Shown here: positions 1 to 9,102 of the stretch, piece by piece
Position numbering within the stretch: the stretch's first letter is position 1
Layout of the letters: each line of letters starts with the position of its first letter
DNA from: Synanceia verrucosa
Lineage: Eukaryota > Chordata > Actinopteri > Perciformes > Synanceiidae
Assembly (NCBI GenBank): GCA_029721515.1
Contig: CM056563.1
Coordinates: 11,046,454-11,110,453 of the forward strand
Direction of reading: 5' to 3'
Length of the DNA: 64,000 nt
Made by a program: the position numbers and the translations under genes
Notes under the pieces: model-generated
Told to the model about the DNA's origin: nothing
The model's database searches: none
The model's input: only the letters and a program-made list of their open reading frames with translations

Positions 1-269
1 CAGTCAGTGCAGCAGCATCAGCCTGTCTGCTCTGACTCTCTGCTTTCTTCTCTTGGACACATTTGCGCTGACGCACCGCTGCGTCTCCACAGCTTTCTGA
101 AGGAATTTGCGAGCAAATCGTCGGAGAGCTGCGACATTTCCTCCCCAAGTCATCACCGACCAAACAGACAGGACAGTCCTTCTCTCTGCGGCTTTTAATC
201 TACAACTTTCAGTACAATATCTGCTCCGAGTGCAGGAAACAGCGCTGAGAGAGGACTGGTTACAAACAG
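1..269 (+). other. possible 5' noncoding exon
   Basis: The first 269 bases are GC-richer than what follows and end at a good donor-like sequence (CAG|GTAGGA, GT at 270-271). They could be the 5' untranslated first exon of the plus-strand TARP gene whose first coding exon lies at 8663-8882. The short ORFs here do not resemble known proteins. The link to that gene rests only on orientation and the donor; no transcript evidence is available and the promoter would lie outside the window. Confidence 0.3.
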
Positions 270-929
270 GTAGGAACAAGTGTCTGCCTGCTGCCCGTCG
301 CATATTTTTAAACTCACGCTTCTAATTATTAGCTGGACTTTATAATCCGATGTCTTTCATATATTCACTGATTATTATGATGATTGATGTGAGGTACAAT
401 GTTAATGAATAACTGCTTAGTGAGATTTAACTGACTGACTTATGAACATCCAGTCATTTTAAGGGCTTTTGCTTTGATTCATGTCTGTAAAATGTCAAAA
501 CCCAGTATTGAATGTCAAATAATGTGAGTGTTTGTACATTTGTGTAGCCTACAGTTGAACAGGATCAGTAGCGACATGAACTGAATCATAATTTATTGTG
601 ACAGTAAAACTTTCTATTGGAGAGGAGGTGGACGTGTCATGAATGAAAAATACTATGACAGGTTTAAATTGAAAGTTCCCCATTCTGTCTGCAAAAAGCT
701 AAACTGAAAACAACATCTTGTGATACTAATTTATTTAGATTTTTTTGCACAACAACCAAATTAAGATGTTATTGACCCCTCCAGTTGTCCGACTGCCTTG
801 ACATTTTATAAGCTGCTCATCACAACAACTATATTTGACTTCTTAAACCTCTCCAACTTTGTCAGCGAAAGATGAAAGTGAAAGATAATATCAAGACATA
901 TAATATTAAGACAACTGACTGGTACACAG
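270..929. other. noncoding stretch, nothing recognised
   Basis: AT-rich sequence between the possible noncoding exon and the first retrotransposon remnant. I see no ORF, RNA gene or clear repeat here. A tRNA B-box-like GGTTCGAACC occurs just downstream near 939, but no cloverleaf accompanies it. Confidence 0.5.
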
Positions 930-1684
930 GAGACCGGGGTTCGAACCTCAGTATGAGTGCACACAACAGAGTTAACAAGGTCTGCGTCAGATGCTAGGGA
1001 ACCAGGGCAATCTGATGAGAAATGGGCTACTGGAACAAGACATACATGTACGAGGGCGGAAAATACGGAATTGTTGGAATGTTACTATACAAGCAATCCC
1101 AGAGAGAGGGGATATAAGGCACGAATGAGGGACCTAAGGATGCTTCGAAAGCCACAATCAGTTCCAGACACATCTTCTAGCAGATCTTCTGAAAGTACTT
1201 GACCATTCAGTATTGGTAGTTGTCGGTGGCTCCAGGTTTCCAGTTGGGGGGGATGTCACCATCACCATCCTATGGATAACTCTCAGTGGCAGGGAAGTAA
1301 CATCAGCCCAGAACCACCAAGAGCTGAGATGGGAAGATACTGGAAGAGCATCTGGGAAAGAGAGGCATCACACAACACCAATGCCCAATGGCTAGTGGAC
1401 CTGAGAACTGACCACAGCAGCCTCCCAGAACAAGAACCAGTAACCATCTCAATGGCAGATGTCCAAGAAAGAGTGTCAAAGATGAAGAACTGGACAGCTC
1501 CGGGCCCGATATGATCCATACGTACTGGCTTGAGAAGTTGACGGCACTCCACGAATGCCTGGCAGCACAGATGAACCAGGGTGGCTAACTGAAGGCAGGA
1601 CAGTCCTCATCATGAAGGACCCCCAGAAGGGACCTATCCCATCCAACTACTCTCTGTACAACATGGAAGCTCCTGTCAGGCATC

Positions 1685-2880
1685 ATGGCGGCTATGATGA
1701 GTAGGCATATGGCTCAATACATGAGCGGGGCACAGAAGGGAATAGGCAGTAACACCAGAGGAGCCAAACACCAGCTACTGGTTGACAGAGCATTTCACAG
1801 AGACTGTAAGAATCGACAGACCAACCTGTCTACTGCCTGGATTTACTACAAGAAAGCCTACGATTCAATGCCACACACATGGATACTGGAATATCTGGAA
1901 CTGTACAAGGTCAACAGGACACGAAGAGCCTTCATCAAGAACTCCATGGGAATGTGGAAGACGACCCCAGAGGCCAACTCAAAGCCAATCGCCCAAGTCA
2001 CCATCAAGAGTGGCATATACCAAGGGGATGCACTATCACCACTACTGTTCTGCATAGGTCTGAACCCCCTCAATCAGATCATCACAAAAAGCGGCTTTGG
2101 ATACCGATTCCGAAGTGGGGCAACAATCAGCCACCTGCTCTACATGAATGACATCAAGCTGTATGCCAGGAATGAGCGAGAAATCGACTCACTGATCCAC
2201 ACCACCAGGATCTACAGCGACAACATAGGAATGTCATTCGAATTGGACAAGTGTGGCCGGATGGTATCGAGGACAGGCAAGATGATCAGAACTGAAGGGG
2301 TGGACCTACCAGAGGGCAGGATAGGAGACATCCAAGACAGCTACAAATACCTTGGTATCCCACAGGCTAATGGAAACCATGAGGAGGCCGCAAGGAAGTC
2401 AGCCACAGCTTAATATCTCCAGAGAGTAAGGCAAGTCCTGAGGAGTCAGGTGAATGTTAAGAACAAAGTCCGAGCCATCAATATGTACGCACTGCCAGTC
2501 ATCAGATACCCCGCTGGGATCATAAGCTGGCCAAAGGAGGAGACAGAAGCCACAGATATCAAGACAAGGAAGCTCCTCACCATGCACAGAGGGTTTCACC
2601 CCTAGTCCAGCACCCTGAGGCTGTACACTAAGCGGAAAGAGGGAGGCCGAGGACTCGTGAGCATCAGAGCCACTGTCCAGGATGAAACATTGAAAATCCA
2701 AGAATACATCAGGAAAATGGCCCCTAAAGATGAACTGCTCAGTGAAAGCCTCAGGCAGCAGAAACCTGAAGAGTGTGAGGAGGGTGAGGAGCAGGCAACA
2801 TAGAGGGACAAGCCCCTACATCGAATGTACCACCGTCAGATAAAGGAAGTGGCTGATATCAAGAAGACCTACGAATAGCT
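1685..2880 (+). pseudogene. reverse transcriptase domain remnant
   Basis: The open part (1685-2413, 242 codons) covers RT fingers and palm: a Lys-Lys-Ala-Tyr-Asp motif (about residue 57 of the ORF), an Ile-Tyr-Gln-Gly-Asp-Ala-Leu-Ser-Pro-Leu-Leu motif, and a Tyr-Met-Asn-Asp at 2141-2152 where RTs have Tyr-x-Asp-Asp. Translation in the same frame continues past a TAA at 2410 with thumb-like sequence, interrupted by further stops at 2603, 2801 and 2876. The Asp-to-Asn change plus the stops means no enzyme can be made. In function the domain copies element RNA at a nicked target site. Confidence 0.8.
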
Positions 2881-2921
2881 GGAAAATGCTGGGCTGACAG
2901 ACAGCACAGAGTCACAACCAG

Positions 2922-3401
2922 GTGGCTGGGATAGTGTACAGGAACATCTGTACCCAGTATGGACTAGAAGTACCCAAATCCCAATGGGACATACCACCAA
3001 AGGTGATTGAGAACAACAGGGCTAAGGTCCTGTGGGACTTCAGCATCCAGACTGACAAACAGCTCTTGGCTAACCAACCGGACATAGTGGTGGTGTACAA
3101 AGAGCAGCAGAGGGCAGTGGTGATAGATGTGGCGGTACCAGCTAATGCCAACATCAAGAAGAAGGAGCATGAAAAGGTTGAGAAGTACCAGGGGTTGAAA
3201 GAACAGCTGGAACAGATGTGGAAGGTGAAGGCCAACGTGGTCTCTGTGGTGGTAGGAGCACTTGGGGCGGTGACCGCCAAACTGGGAGAGTGGCTCCAGC
3301 AGATTCCAGGAACAACATCTGAGGCCTCAGTCCAGAAGAGCGCAGTCCTAGGAACAGCGAAGATGCTGCACAGAACCCTCAAACTCCCAGGACTCTGGTA
3401 G
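2922..3401 (+). pseudogene. restriction-like endonuclease C-terminus of the retrotransposon
   Basis: An open frame of 159 codons starting at the sequence coding Met-Ala-Gly-Ile-Val-Tyr. Pro-Asp (about 3078-3083) followed by Ala-Val-Val-Ile-Asp (about 3114-3128) and a Lys/Glu-rich helix fits the restriction-like endonuclease that nicks the insertion site in R2-type elements. It joins the RT part abruptly at about 2910: the zinc-knuckle segment expected between RT and endonuclease in this group is missing, so a deletion is inferred. It ends at a TAG at 3399, about 55 bases before the element's tail. Confidence 0.75.
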
Positions 3402-3464
3402 ATAATCCGAGTTTGAGGATAACACGGATACCACCCTACAAGGGTGAGAGGAGCATTTTTTTTT

Positions 3465-4178
3465 CACTATATTGCCAAAAGTATTCGCTCACCCATCCAA
3501 ATAATCACAATCAGGTGTTCTAATCACTTCCATGGCCACAGGTGTATAAAATCAAGCACCTAGGCATGCAGACTGCTTTTACAAACATTTGTGAAAGAAT
3601 GGGTTGCTCTCAGGAGCTCTGTGAATTCCAGTGTGGAACTGTGATAGGATGCCACCTGTGCAACAAATCCAGTCGTAAAATTTCCTCGCTCCTAAATATT
3701 CCACAGTCAACTGTCGGCTGTATTATAAGAAGTGTTTAGGAACGACAGCAACTCAGCCACGAAGTGGTAGGCCACATAAACTGACGGAGCGGGGTCAGCG
3801 GATGCTGAGGCGCATGGTGCAAAGAGGTCACCAACATGCAGACTCAATCACTACAGACCTCCAAACTTCATGTGGCCTTCAGATTAGCTCAAGAACAGTG
3901 CACAGAGAGCTTCATGGAATGGGTTTCCATGGCCGAGCAGCTGCATCCAAGCCATACATCACCAAGTGCAATGCAAAGCGTCGGATGCAGTGGTGTAAAG
4001 CAGCCGCCACTGGACTCTAGAGCAGTGGAGACGCGTTCTCTGGAGTGACGAATCACACTTCTCCATCTGGCAATCTGATTGGACGAGTATGGGTTTGGCG
4101 GTTGCCAGGAGAACGATACTTGTCGGACTGCATTGTGCCAAGTGTAAAGTTTGGTGGAGGGGGGATTATGGTGTGGGG
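3465..4178 (+). mobile_element. Tc1-like transposon copy A, left half
   Basis: It starts with the end sequence CACTATATTGCCAAAAGT, repeated inverted at 7912-7929. Transposase sequence begins at an ATG at 3599 and shows the paired-like helix-turn-helix region. It is broken by a 7-base deletion at about 3729 relative to copy B, and by later frame changes. The half ends at 4178, where a P-element-like transposon has inserted. The base pair before the left end is TT, so the TA target copy is preserved only on the right (7930-7931). Confidence 0.88.
4171..4178 (+). repeat. 8-bp target site duplication, left copy
   Basis: GTGTGGGG immediately precedes the P-like element and is repeated immediately after it at 7416-7423. 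The uninterrupted Tc1 copy at 29172-30380 has this octamer once at the equivalent place, which shows that it was duplicated on insertion. Eight bases is the P-element duplication size. Confidence 0.93.
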
Positions 4179-4198
4179 CAGAGCAGTGGATTAAACAG
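4179..4198 (+). repeat. P-like element left terminal inverted repeat
   Basis: Twenty bases identical to the reverse complement of 7396-7415. Similarity continues imperfectly for about ten more bases (AGTGGCGACA against GGTGGTGACA). Confidence 0.93.
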
Positions 4199-4657
4199 AG
4201 TGGCGACAACTTCTGATCTCGCCGCCGGAGTGGTCACGTGGTTCATGTACCCCTCAGTAGTTCCAAGCGTAGCCTGCACTGTCCATGCTCTTCAATGGGA
4301 CAGACTGCAGTGAGTGCGCATTTAAGAGGTAAATATTAAAATTAACCGTAATAAGTCAACATTTGCAACTCTTATTAGATTACTGTGTACACGTCAAAGT
4401 CACTTGCGTATATTGAGTGCCTGTATGACAAATAAAAGTGAAATATGACAAGTTTGTCTGGTTGTGTTTTTGGAGGGAAAACTTTGCTAGCTTCACTAAC
4501 TACTAATAAGGAACTATAACGTAACCTGATGCAAAGTGATCTCTTTTTTAGCAACATAAGGCTATTCTCGAACACTTTCTGAGATTGGACAATGATGATA
4601 AATTATGGTTTTCATTCAGAGATTTTATGTGGGCAATTTAAATGAATGTCACAACCA

Positions 4658-4678
4658 TGTGTGTGTGTGTGTGTGTGT
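4658..4678. repeat. (TG)n microsatellite
   Basis: Short TG dinucleotide tract inside the P-like element. Confidence 0.9.
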
Positions 4679-5163
4679 AAACAAGAAAAAAAAAATCAAA
4701 AAATTATGAGAAGGCTCAAAATAAACTGATATTGTAAAACCAGACGTGTTTGTCATCAATAACGTGTATGCATGTATAATGTATGATTAATGTCAATAGA
4801 GTGAGAGTTGACTGTTACCACCAATGCTATTGAACAATCACAGATACATAAAAAACTACATATAAACACATTTAATAAAAACATATGTCAAATGCAGGCA
4901 GCTATTATCACTTTTGGACACACATCTGGTCACATGAAAATCAGTTGAAGCACTGGGCTCCATTTCCCACATGTCCACTCTACAGCAGCGGTGAATAACA
5001 GAGATGCTCTTCAGAATGTCCTGCAATGTTATACAAGTATTCATCGTTTCAGGTCTGATTTATAATGCAAGTCTCAGGGATGACTGTTAAGGGACATATT
5101 TTCCACTTTTACACAACATTTGAGGTCTGACAGCTAATTCCTTTTACAGTGTAGAGACCAGTG

Positions 5164-5328
5164 ATGGTTGGCTGTGCAGCATTTGGGTGCACCAACCGCT
5201 CAGAGAGAGGCCATCGAATGTATGGTTTCCCGAAAGAAAAGGAGAGGCAGAAAAGATGGCTGGCAGTGGTCAGCAGACAAAATTTTGATGTCAAGGCTGG
5301 CAATTGCAACAGCAGAAAGATATGTCAG
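5164..5328 (+). CDS. THAP-domain exon 1 of P-like transposase
   Basis: It starts at the ATG at 5164, giving Met-Val-Gly-Cys, the classic N-terminus of THAP proteins. Cys4 and Cys9 are the first zinc ligands; the exon runs 55 codons and ends at CAG|GTAAAT after Ile-Cys-Gln. The second ligand pair is split across the intron: Cys54 here, and the His of Val-His-Phe in the next exon. THAP domains bind DNA; in P transposase they recognise sites near the element ends. Splice sites and reading frame are intact. Confidence 0.85.
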
Positions 5329-5456
5329 GTAAATATTTAGAAATGTGACGTACAATAGTGTAAATTTATAAGGTAATTTTATTAGAGCATACAGAACAAC
5401 ATTTTGATTCTATCTTGCGTATACATTTTACACAGATTTTAAGAGTCTCCCTGCAG

Positions 5457-5646
5457 GTGCATTTTGAGGACAGTCAATTTATTTCAACAAAAAAAGGCGG
5501 GCTCAGGTTAAAACCTGTTACTGTACCCACCTTATTTTGCCATCGTCAATGGCCAAAGAGAAGGAGAGCTCCCAAAAGGCACACGTCTTCAACAGAGGTT
5601 CACTTGCCAAGCGATGACCACAACTACTGCACAAGAAATGATTTTG
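5457..5646 (+). CDS. THAP-domain exon 2 of P-like transposase
   Basis: It follows acceptor CTGCAG at 5451-5456 and continues the frame in phase 0 with Val-His-Phe-Glu-Asp, completing the C2CH zinc site. A Thr-Val-Pro-Thr-Leu-Phe stretch matches the AVPTIF-type signature that closes THAP domains. It is followed by a basic Lys/Arg-rich stretch, likely nuclear localising. It ends at TTTTG|GTATGA in phase 1, which matches the next proposed exon. Confidence 0.8.
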
Positions 5647-6050
5647 GTATGATACACAGTTGTCTCTACAGGCATCTTGATCTATTTGTAAAAAAAAAAA
5701 AAAAAAAAAATGGATTTAAGGAATAGTTGGCCCTGATTTGACAAGGGTTGTGTTCATTTCCCACAATCAGTGTGGTTCAACAGTTGCGACTCACTGCCTG
5801 CGGAGTCCTGTGAGACCAGTTCATTAGTTCTCAGTTTCAACTACATGGAACTACTTTCTGTAGCATCAAAACCTGTTCAGGACCACGCTCATGGGACTCT
5901 TAGGGGGGTTGAGTAGCAGCTGATGAACCACACTGACTTTTACAAACAAACAACACTAGTCAAATCAGGGCGAACTATCCCTTGAAACAGGACATGAAAG
6001 AAGGTGGTGATGTAAAGGAAGCAAATGCATATTAACTGAAAATGAGGCAG

Positions 6051-6540
6051 AAATTGAGGCAGAACAAATAGGAGGAGGCAGCCCACAAGTAGATGATGGT
6101 GTGGTCCTTGAAGCTCCCAGGGCCAGTCAGTCAGGGGCAGCATGTGAAGACGCCACTGTGACAGGGGCAAGCGATCCAGGGACCAGTGATGACAGGGTGA
6201 CTGTTGATGACCTAAGAGAGCAAATGAGGATTAAGACACTCCCAAGAAAGAGAGCAGAGAGGGCTCTTAAACAACAAAAGAAAATAAATTTGGGTTTAAT
6301 AAAGAAGAACAATTTAATTCAAAAAGTAGTCAAGTAGTCAAAAAGTTCAAATCAGTTTTCAACACAGACCAAATTCAGTCATTAGGAAGAGAGAAGAAGA
6401 GAGGGATACGCTGGAGCAATCAGACCCTGAAAAAAGCCATACAAATTTGATTTACTGCTGGCACAACAGGCTACAAAACATTGCAAAAAATGAAAATCCC
6501 ACTACCTGACATTAGAACTACACAACGGATTTATTAATAA
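6051..6540 (+). pseudogene. coiled-coil exon and degenerate P transposase segment
   Basis: An acceptor at 6049-6050 gives a phase match with the previous exon (g plus aa). The open part (to a stop at 6337) is acidic and then Lys/Leu-rich, suiting the coiled coil that follows THAP in P/THAP9 proteins. After a frameshift near 6337-6345 the other frame reads a Trp-Ser-Asn-Gln-Thr-Leu-Lys-Lys-Ala stretch, an in-frame TGA, then Gly-Thr-Thr-Gly-Tyr and Pro-Leu-Pro-Asp, resembling the start of the P transposase core. Nothing further of the core follows before 6924. I infer an internally deleted, inactive transposase. Confidence 0.6.
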
Positions 6541-6923
6541 GAGAAAATAATACAAAAAAGTGGTAAGTAACAGGTGTTACAACTGTTTAAACAATTGTGC
6601 AATATTTTGGTCTTGCAGCATGGCCTGCATAACATTTTTCCATGTTAAACATATGCCTTAAATGCTGACAGAATTTAAAAAGTAGCAGCCCCTTTACTCT
6701 ATCATCCCATGGTATACATAAGCAGAAATCAAATTACATAGCACTTATGTTAGTCTAAAAAGAATAAATTGCACATAACATTGGGTACTGATAAAGGCTA
6801 AAATCTAAAATGAAGCCCATAAGTAACCATCTCAACATATGATTGATGATGATGATTTATCTGTGATTCATAACTCAGTCACACAATAAATTTTGCCAGG
6901 CCTTTACAGCTGACGATGTCCAA

Positions 6924-7120
6924 CTAGCAGGCCACGGCTAAAAAAATCGATCCAAATTCCGAACATTAAAAAACACAATTACATTTGTAATTACAATTTG
7001 AGCATACTAAAATTAAAATCATTTTACATATAAAAGGGTCCCTCGATACCATCAACACACGTATTGGCATCAAATTCGTTGATACAATATTTTACCTTGG
7101 GGAGTGTTTGCCTTGTGGCC
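6924..7120 (+). repeat. subterminal direct repeat, unit 1
   Basis: About 197 bases running from the TAGCAGGCCACGGCTAAA region to TTTGCCTTGTGGCC. The same order of blocks (GGCTAAAAAAATC, TTTTACATATAAA.GGGTCC, ACACACGTATTG, GCTTGCCTTGTGGCC-like) recurs in unit 2. Subterminal repeats are common in P-like elements and may hold transposase binding sites. Confidence 0.8.
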
Positions 7121-7126
7121 AACGAA

Positions 7127-7277
7127 GTAGCAAGCCGTGGCTAAAAAAATCATAATTACATTTGGGACATACATTTTTACATATAAAGGGGTCCCCTCGA
7201 TATCAATAACACACGTATTGCCATTAAACTGGTTGATATTTTATCATTTTACCTCGGTGAGTGCTTGCCTTGTGGCC
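7127..7277 (+). repeat. subterminal direct repeat, unit 2
   Basis: A shorter copy (about 151 bases) of the preceding unit, lacking a segment between GGCTAAAAAAATC and TACATTT. It begins GTAGCAAGCCGTGGCT and ends GCTTGCCTTGTGGCC. Confidence 0.8.
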
Positions 7278-7395
7278 ATAGAAATGAACGGCGTCTGACG
7301 TGACAGGCGGCCATGTTGGAACTACTGAGAGTTCCATAACCCGGAAGTGGGGTCCGCCGAGCTGTACAGCGTATGCCCATGGGAGTGTCACCACC

Positions 7396-7415
7396 CTGTT
7401 TAATCCACTGCTCTG
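7396..7415 (-). repeat. P-like element right terminal inverted repeat
   Basis: Exact reverse complement of 4179-4198. It is followed directly by the second copy of the octamer GTGTGGGG. Confidence 0.93.
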
Positions 7416-7929
7416 GTGTGGGGTTGTTTTTCAGGAGCTGGACTTGGCCCCTTAGTTCCAGTGAAAGGAACTCTGAATGCTTCAGCATACCAAGACATTT
7501 TGGACAATTCCATGCTCCCAACTTTGTGGGAACAATTTGGAGCTGGCCCCTTCCTCTTCCAACATGAAGCAAGGTCCATAAAGACATGGATGACAGAGTC
7601 TGGTGTGGATGAACTTGACTGGTCTGCACAGAGTCCTGACCTCAACCTGATAGAACATCTTTGGGATGAATTAGAGCAGAGACTGAGAGCCAGGCCTCCT
7701 CGTCCAACATCAGTGTGTGATCTCACAAATACGCTTCTGGAAGAATGGTCAAAAATCCCCGTAAACACACTCCTAAACCTTGTGGACAGCCTTCCCAGAA
7801 GAGTTGAAGCTGTTATAGCTGCAAAGGGTGGACCAACCTCATATTGAACCCTATGGATTAGGAATGGCATGTCACTTAAGTTCATATGTGAGTCAAGGCA
7901 GGTGAGCGAATACTTTTGGCAATATAGTG
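7416..7929 (+). mobile_element. Tc1-like transposon copy A, right half
   Basis: It resumes at the duplicated octamer and encodes the C-terminal transposase (7416-7847, stop TGA). The catalytic Glu region (Glu-His-Leu-Trp-Asp-Glu-Leu-Glu) is present. Compared with copy B, an 18-base in-frame deletion at about 7566 replaces Asp-Cys-Ala-Pro-Val-His-Lys with a single Glu and so removes the second catalytic Asp of the DD34E triad. The inverted end ACTTTTGGCAATATAGTG closes at 7929, followed by TA. Confidence 0.88.
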
Positions 7930-7931
7930 TA

Positions 7932-8300
7932 TATATATCCATCCATCCATCCATTATCTTTCGCTTATCCTCATAGGGTCGCTGGGGGGGCTGGAGCCTA
8001 TCCCAGCTGTCTTAGGGTGGAAGGCAGGTTACACCCTGGACAAGTCGCCACCTCATCACAGGACACATAGAGACAAACAACCACTCACACTCACATTCAC
8101 ACCTACGGTCAATTTAAATTAGCCAATTTACCTAATCCCCATGCATGTTTTTGGATGGTGGGAGGAAGCCGGAGTACCCAGAGAGAACCCACGCAGACAC
8201 AGGGAGAACATGCAAACTCCACACAGAAAGGCCCCGGGCCGGGAGTCGAACCCAGTACCTTCTTGCTGTGAGGCGACAGTGGTAACCGTGCCACCTACAT
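7932..8300. repeat. dispersed teleost repeat with (ATCC)n end
   Basis: It begins with repeated ATCC followed by TTTCGCTTATCC and contains the very common fish blocks around TTTTTGGATGGTGGGAGGAAGCC, GAGAACATGCAAACTCC and GGGAGTCGAACCC. I recognise this as a high-copy vertebrate/teleost interspersed repeat tail, but cannot assign its family with certainty. Its long ORFs are not genes. Confidence 0.7.
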
Positions 8301-8389
8301 GTATATATATATATATATACAGTATATACGTGTATATACACGTATATATGTGTGTGTGTGTATATATATACACACACACACATATATAC

Positions 8390-8425
<36 letters not shown>

Positions 8426-8440
8426 GTATATATATATGAA
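8301..8440. repeat. (TA)n/(TG)n/(CA)n microsatellite
   Basis: About 140 bases of alternating TATA, TGTG and CACA tracts, partly self-complementary. Apparent Tyr-Ile repeat ORFs on both strands are artefacts. Tracts like this often cause assembly gaps. Confidence 0.95.
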
Positions 8441-8662
8441 TTTAATAAAAATGAACTGCAATCATCTCTGTCATGAAACTAGTCATAACTTGAGCTGAGT
8501 AATGTAACATCACATGGTTATATTACTCCAGTATTTATTTATTCATGAATATTTTAAAATGTCTGGTATGTATTATTTAAGGGTCTCCACGTCCAACTTC
8601 CCTTAACTTCCTACTAGTAATCCTGTTTTTTCCCCTTCTTCCTCCTCTTGAACTTTTTTCAG

Positions 8663-8882
8663 CCACCCCTGCTGGAAGCTGTAGCCATGAGTGCGTGCAG
8701 CAGGAAGGCCCTGATGCTGCTCAGCAGTGTCTTTGCAATCAGCAGCCTGGGGCTGCTGGGAGTGGCGGTCAGCACCGATTACTGGCTGTACCTGGAGGAA
8801 GGCCTCATTATGCCTCTAAACCAGAGCATTGACATCAAGACCTCACTGCACTCGGGCCTTTGGAGAGTCTGCTCCCTGGCTG
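8663..8882 (+). CDS. cacng5: TARP gamma-5-like first coding exon (coding part 8687-8882)
   Basis: After an acceptor-like TTTTTTCAG ending at 8662, the ATG at 8687 opens 65 codons plus one base, ending at G|GTGAGT. The protein starts Met-Ser-Ala-Cys, has a hydrophobic first membrane helix (about residues 8-27), then Ser-Thr-Asp-Tyr-Trp-Leu-Tyr, an Asn-Gln-Ser glycosylation site and Gly-Leu-Trp-Arg-Val-Cys, the claudin/TARP extracellular signature. It is closest to CACNG5 among the family as I know it, with CACNG7 next. TARPs escort and modulate AMPA receptors at synapses. The three further exons a CACNG5 gene needs, including the one with membrane helices 3 and 4, were not found in the window, so the gene is partial here or continues elsewhere. 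Confidence 0.85.
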
Positions 8883-9067
8883 GTGAGTAACGACTCGGTT
8901 GTGATCGTGGCACAGATTTGAGTGGCATGACTTCTATTCAAGGGTTCCTTGTTCACTGTGCAGCAGCTAAATGTGGCAGCGAGATGTGTGATGATCCTGT
9001 CACACTGACATATCGTCACTGCATCAGCTAGCCCTCTGACGTCCACATATTCACAATTACTTCCTGA

Positions 9068-9069
<2 letters not shown>

Positions 9070-9100
<31 letters not shown>
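9070..9100. repeat. (GA)n microsatellite
   Basis: About 31 bases of GA dinucleotides, 190 bases downstream of the cacng5-like exon donor. Confidence 0.95.

Positions 9101-9102
<2 letters not shown>

Larger units (their letters stand above)
930..3456 (+). mobile_element. decayed non-LTR retrotransposon with RLE endonuclease
   Basis: The stretch encodes, in broken frames, an N-terminal region (957-1202), a linker entering the reverse transcriptase (1272-1514), the RT core (1685-2413, continuing past stops to about 2880) and a C-terminal segment (2922-3401). The C-terminal part has a Pro-Asp followed about 13 residues later by Val-Ile-Asp and a Lys-rich helix, the layout of the PD-(D/E)XK restriction-like endonuclease of R2/R4/NeSL/HERO-group LINEs. 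No N-terminal apurinic endonuclease is visible. Stops at about 2410, 2603, 2801 and 2876, frame breaks near 1200 and 1511, and a damaged catalytic motif show it is dead. The left boundary is approximate. The 3' end runs into a T-tract at 3457-3464 directly against a Tc1 end. The exact clade is uncertain. Confidence 0.82.
4179..7415 (+). mobile_element. P-element-like THAP transposon, non-autonomous
   Basis: A 3237-bp insertion in Tc1 copy A. Its ends are perfect 20-bp inverted repeats (CAGAGCAGTGGATTAAACAG at 4179-4198; inverted at 7396-7415) with imperfect extension to about 30 bp, and it is flanked by the octamer GTGTGGGG. It encodes a C2CH THAP zinc finger split by an intron, a coiled-coil-like region, and a degenerate stretch recalling the segment after the coiled coil in P/THAP9 transposases. 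There is no RNase H-like or GTP-binding core, so it cannot move by itself. Subterminal direct duplications lie near the right end. Zebrafish P-like elements are the nearest described relatives by architecture. Confidence 0.9.

Noticed and set aside
931..955. tRNA-like B box (GGTTCGAACC)
   Set aside because: No A box, acceptor stem or cloverleaf could be drawn around it; probably chance or a relic of a tRNA-derived repeat.
8128..8476. Tyr-Ile and Thr-His repeat ORFs on both strands (also 9226-9577)
   Set aside because: Translations of TA/TG/CA microsatellites and the dispersed repeat beside them, not proteins.
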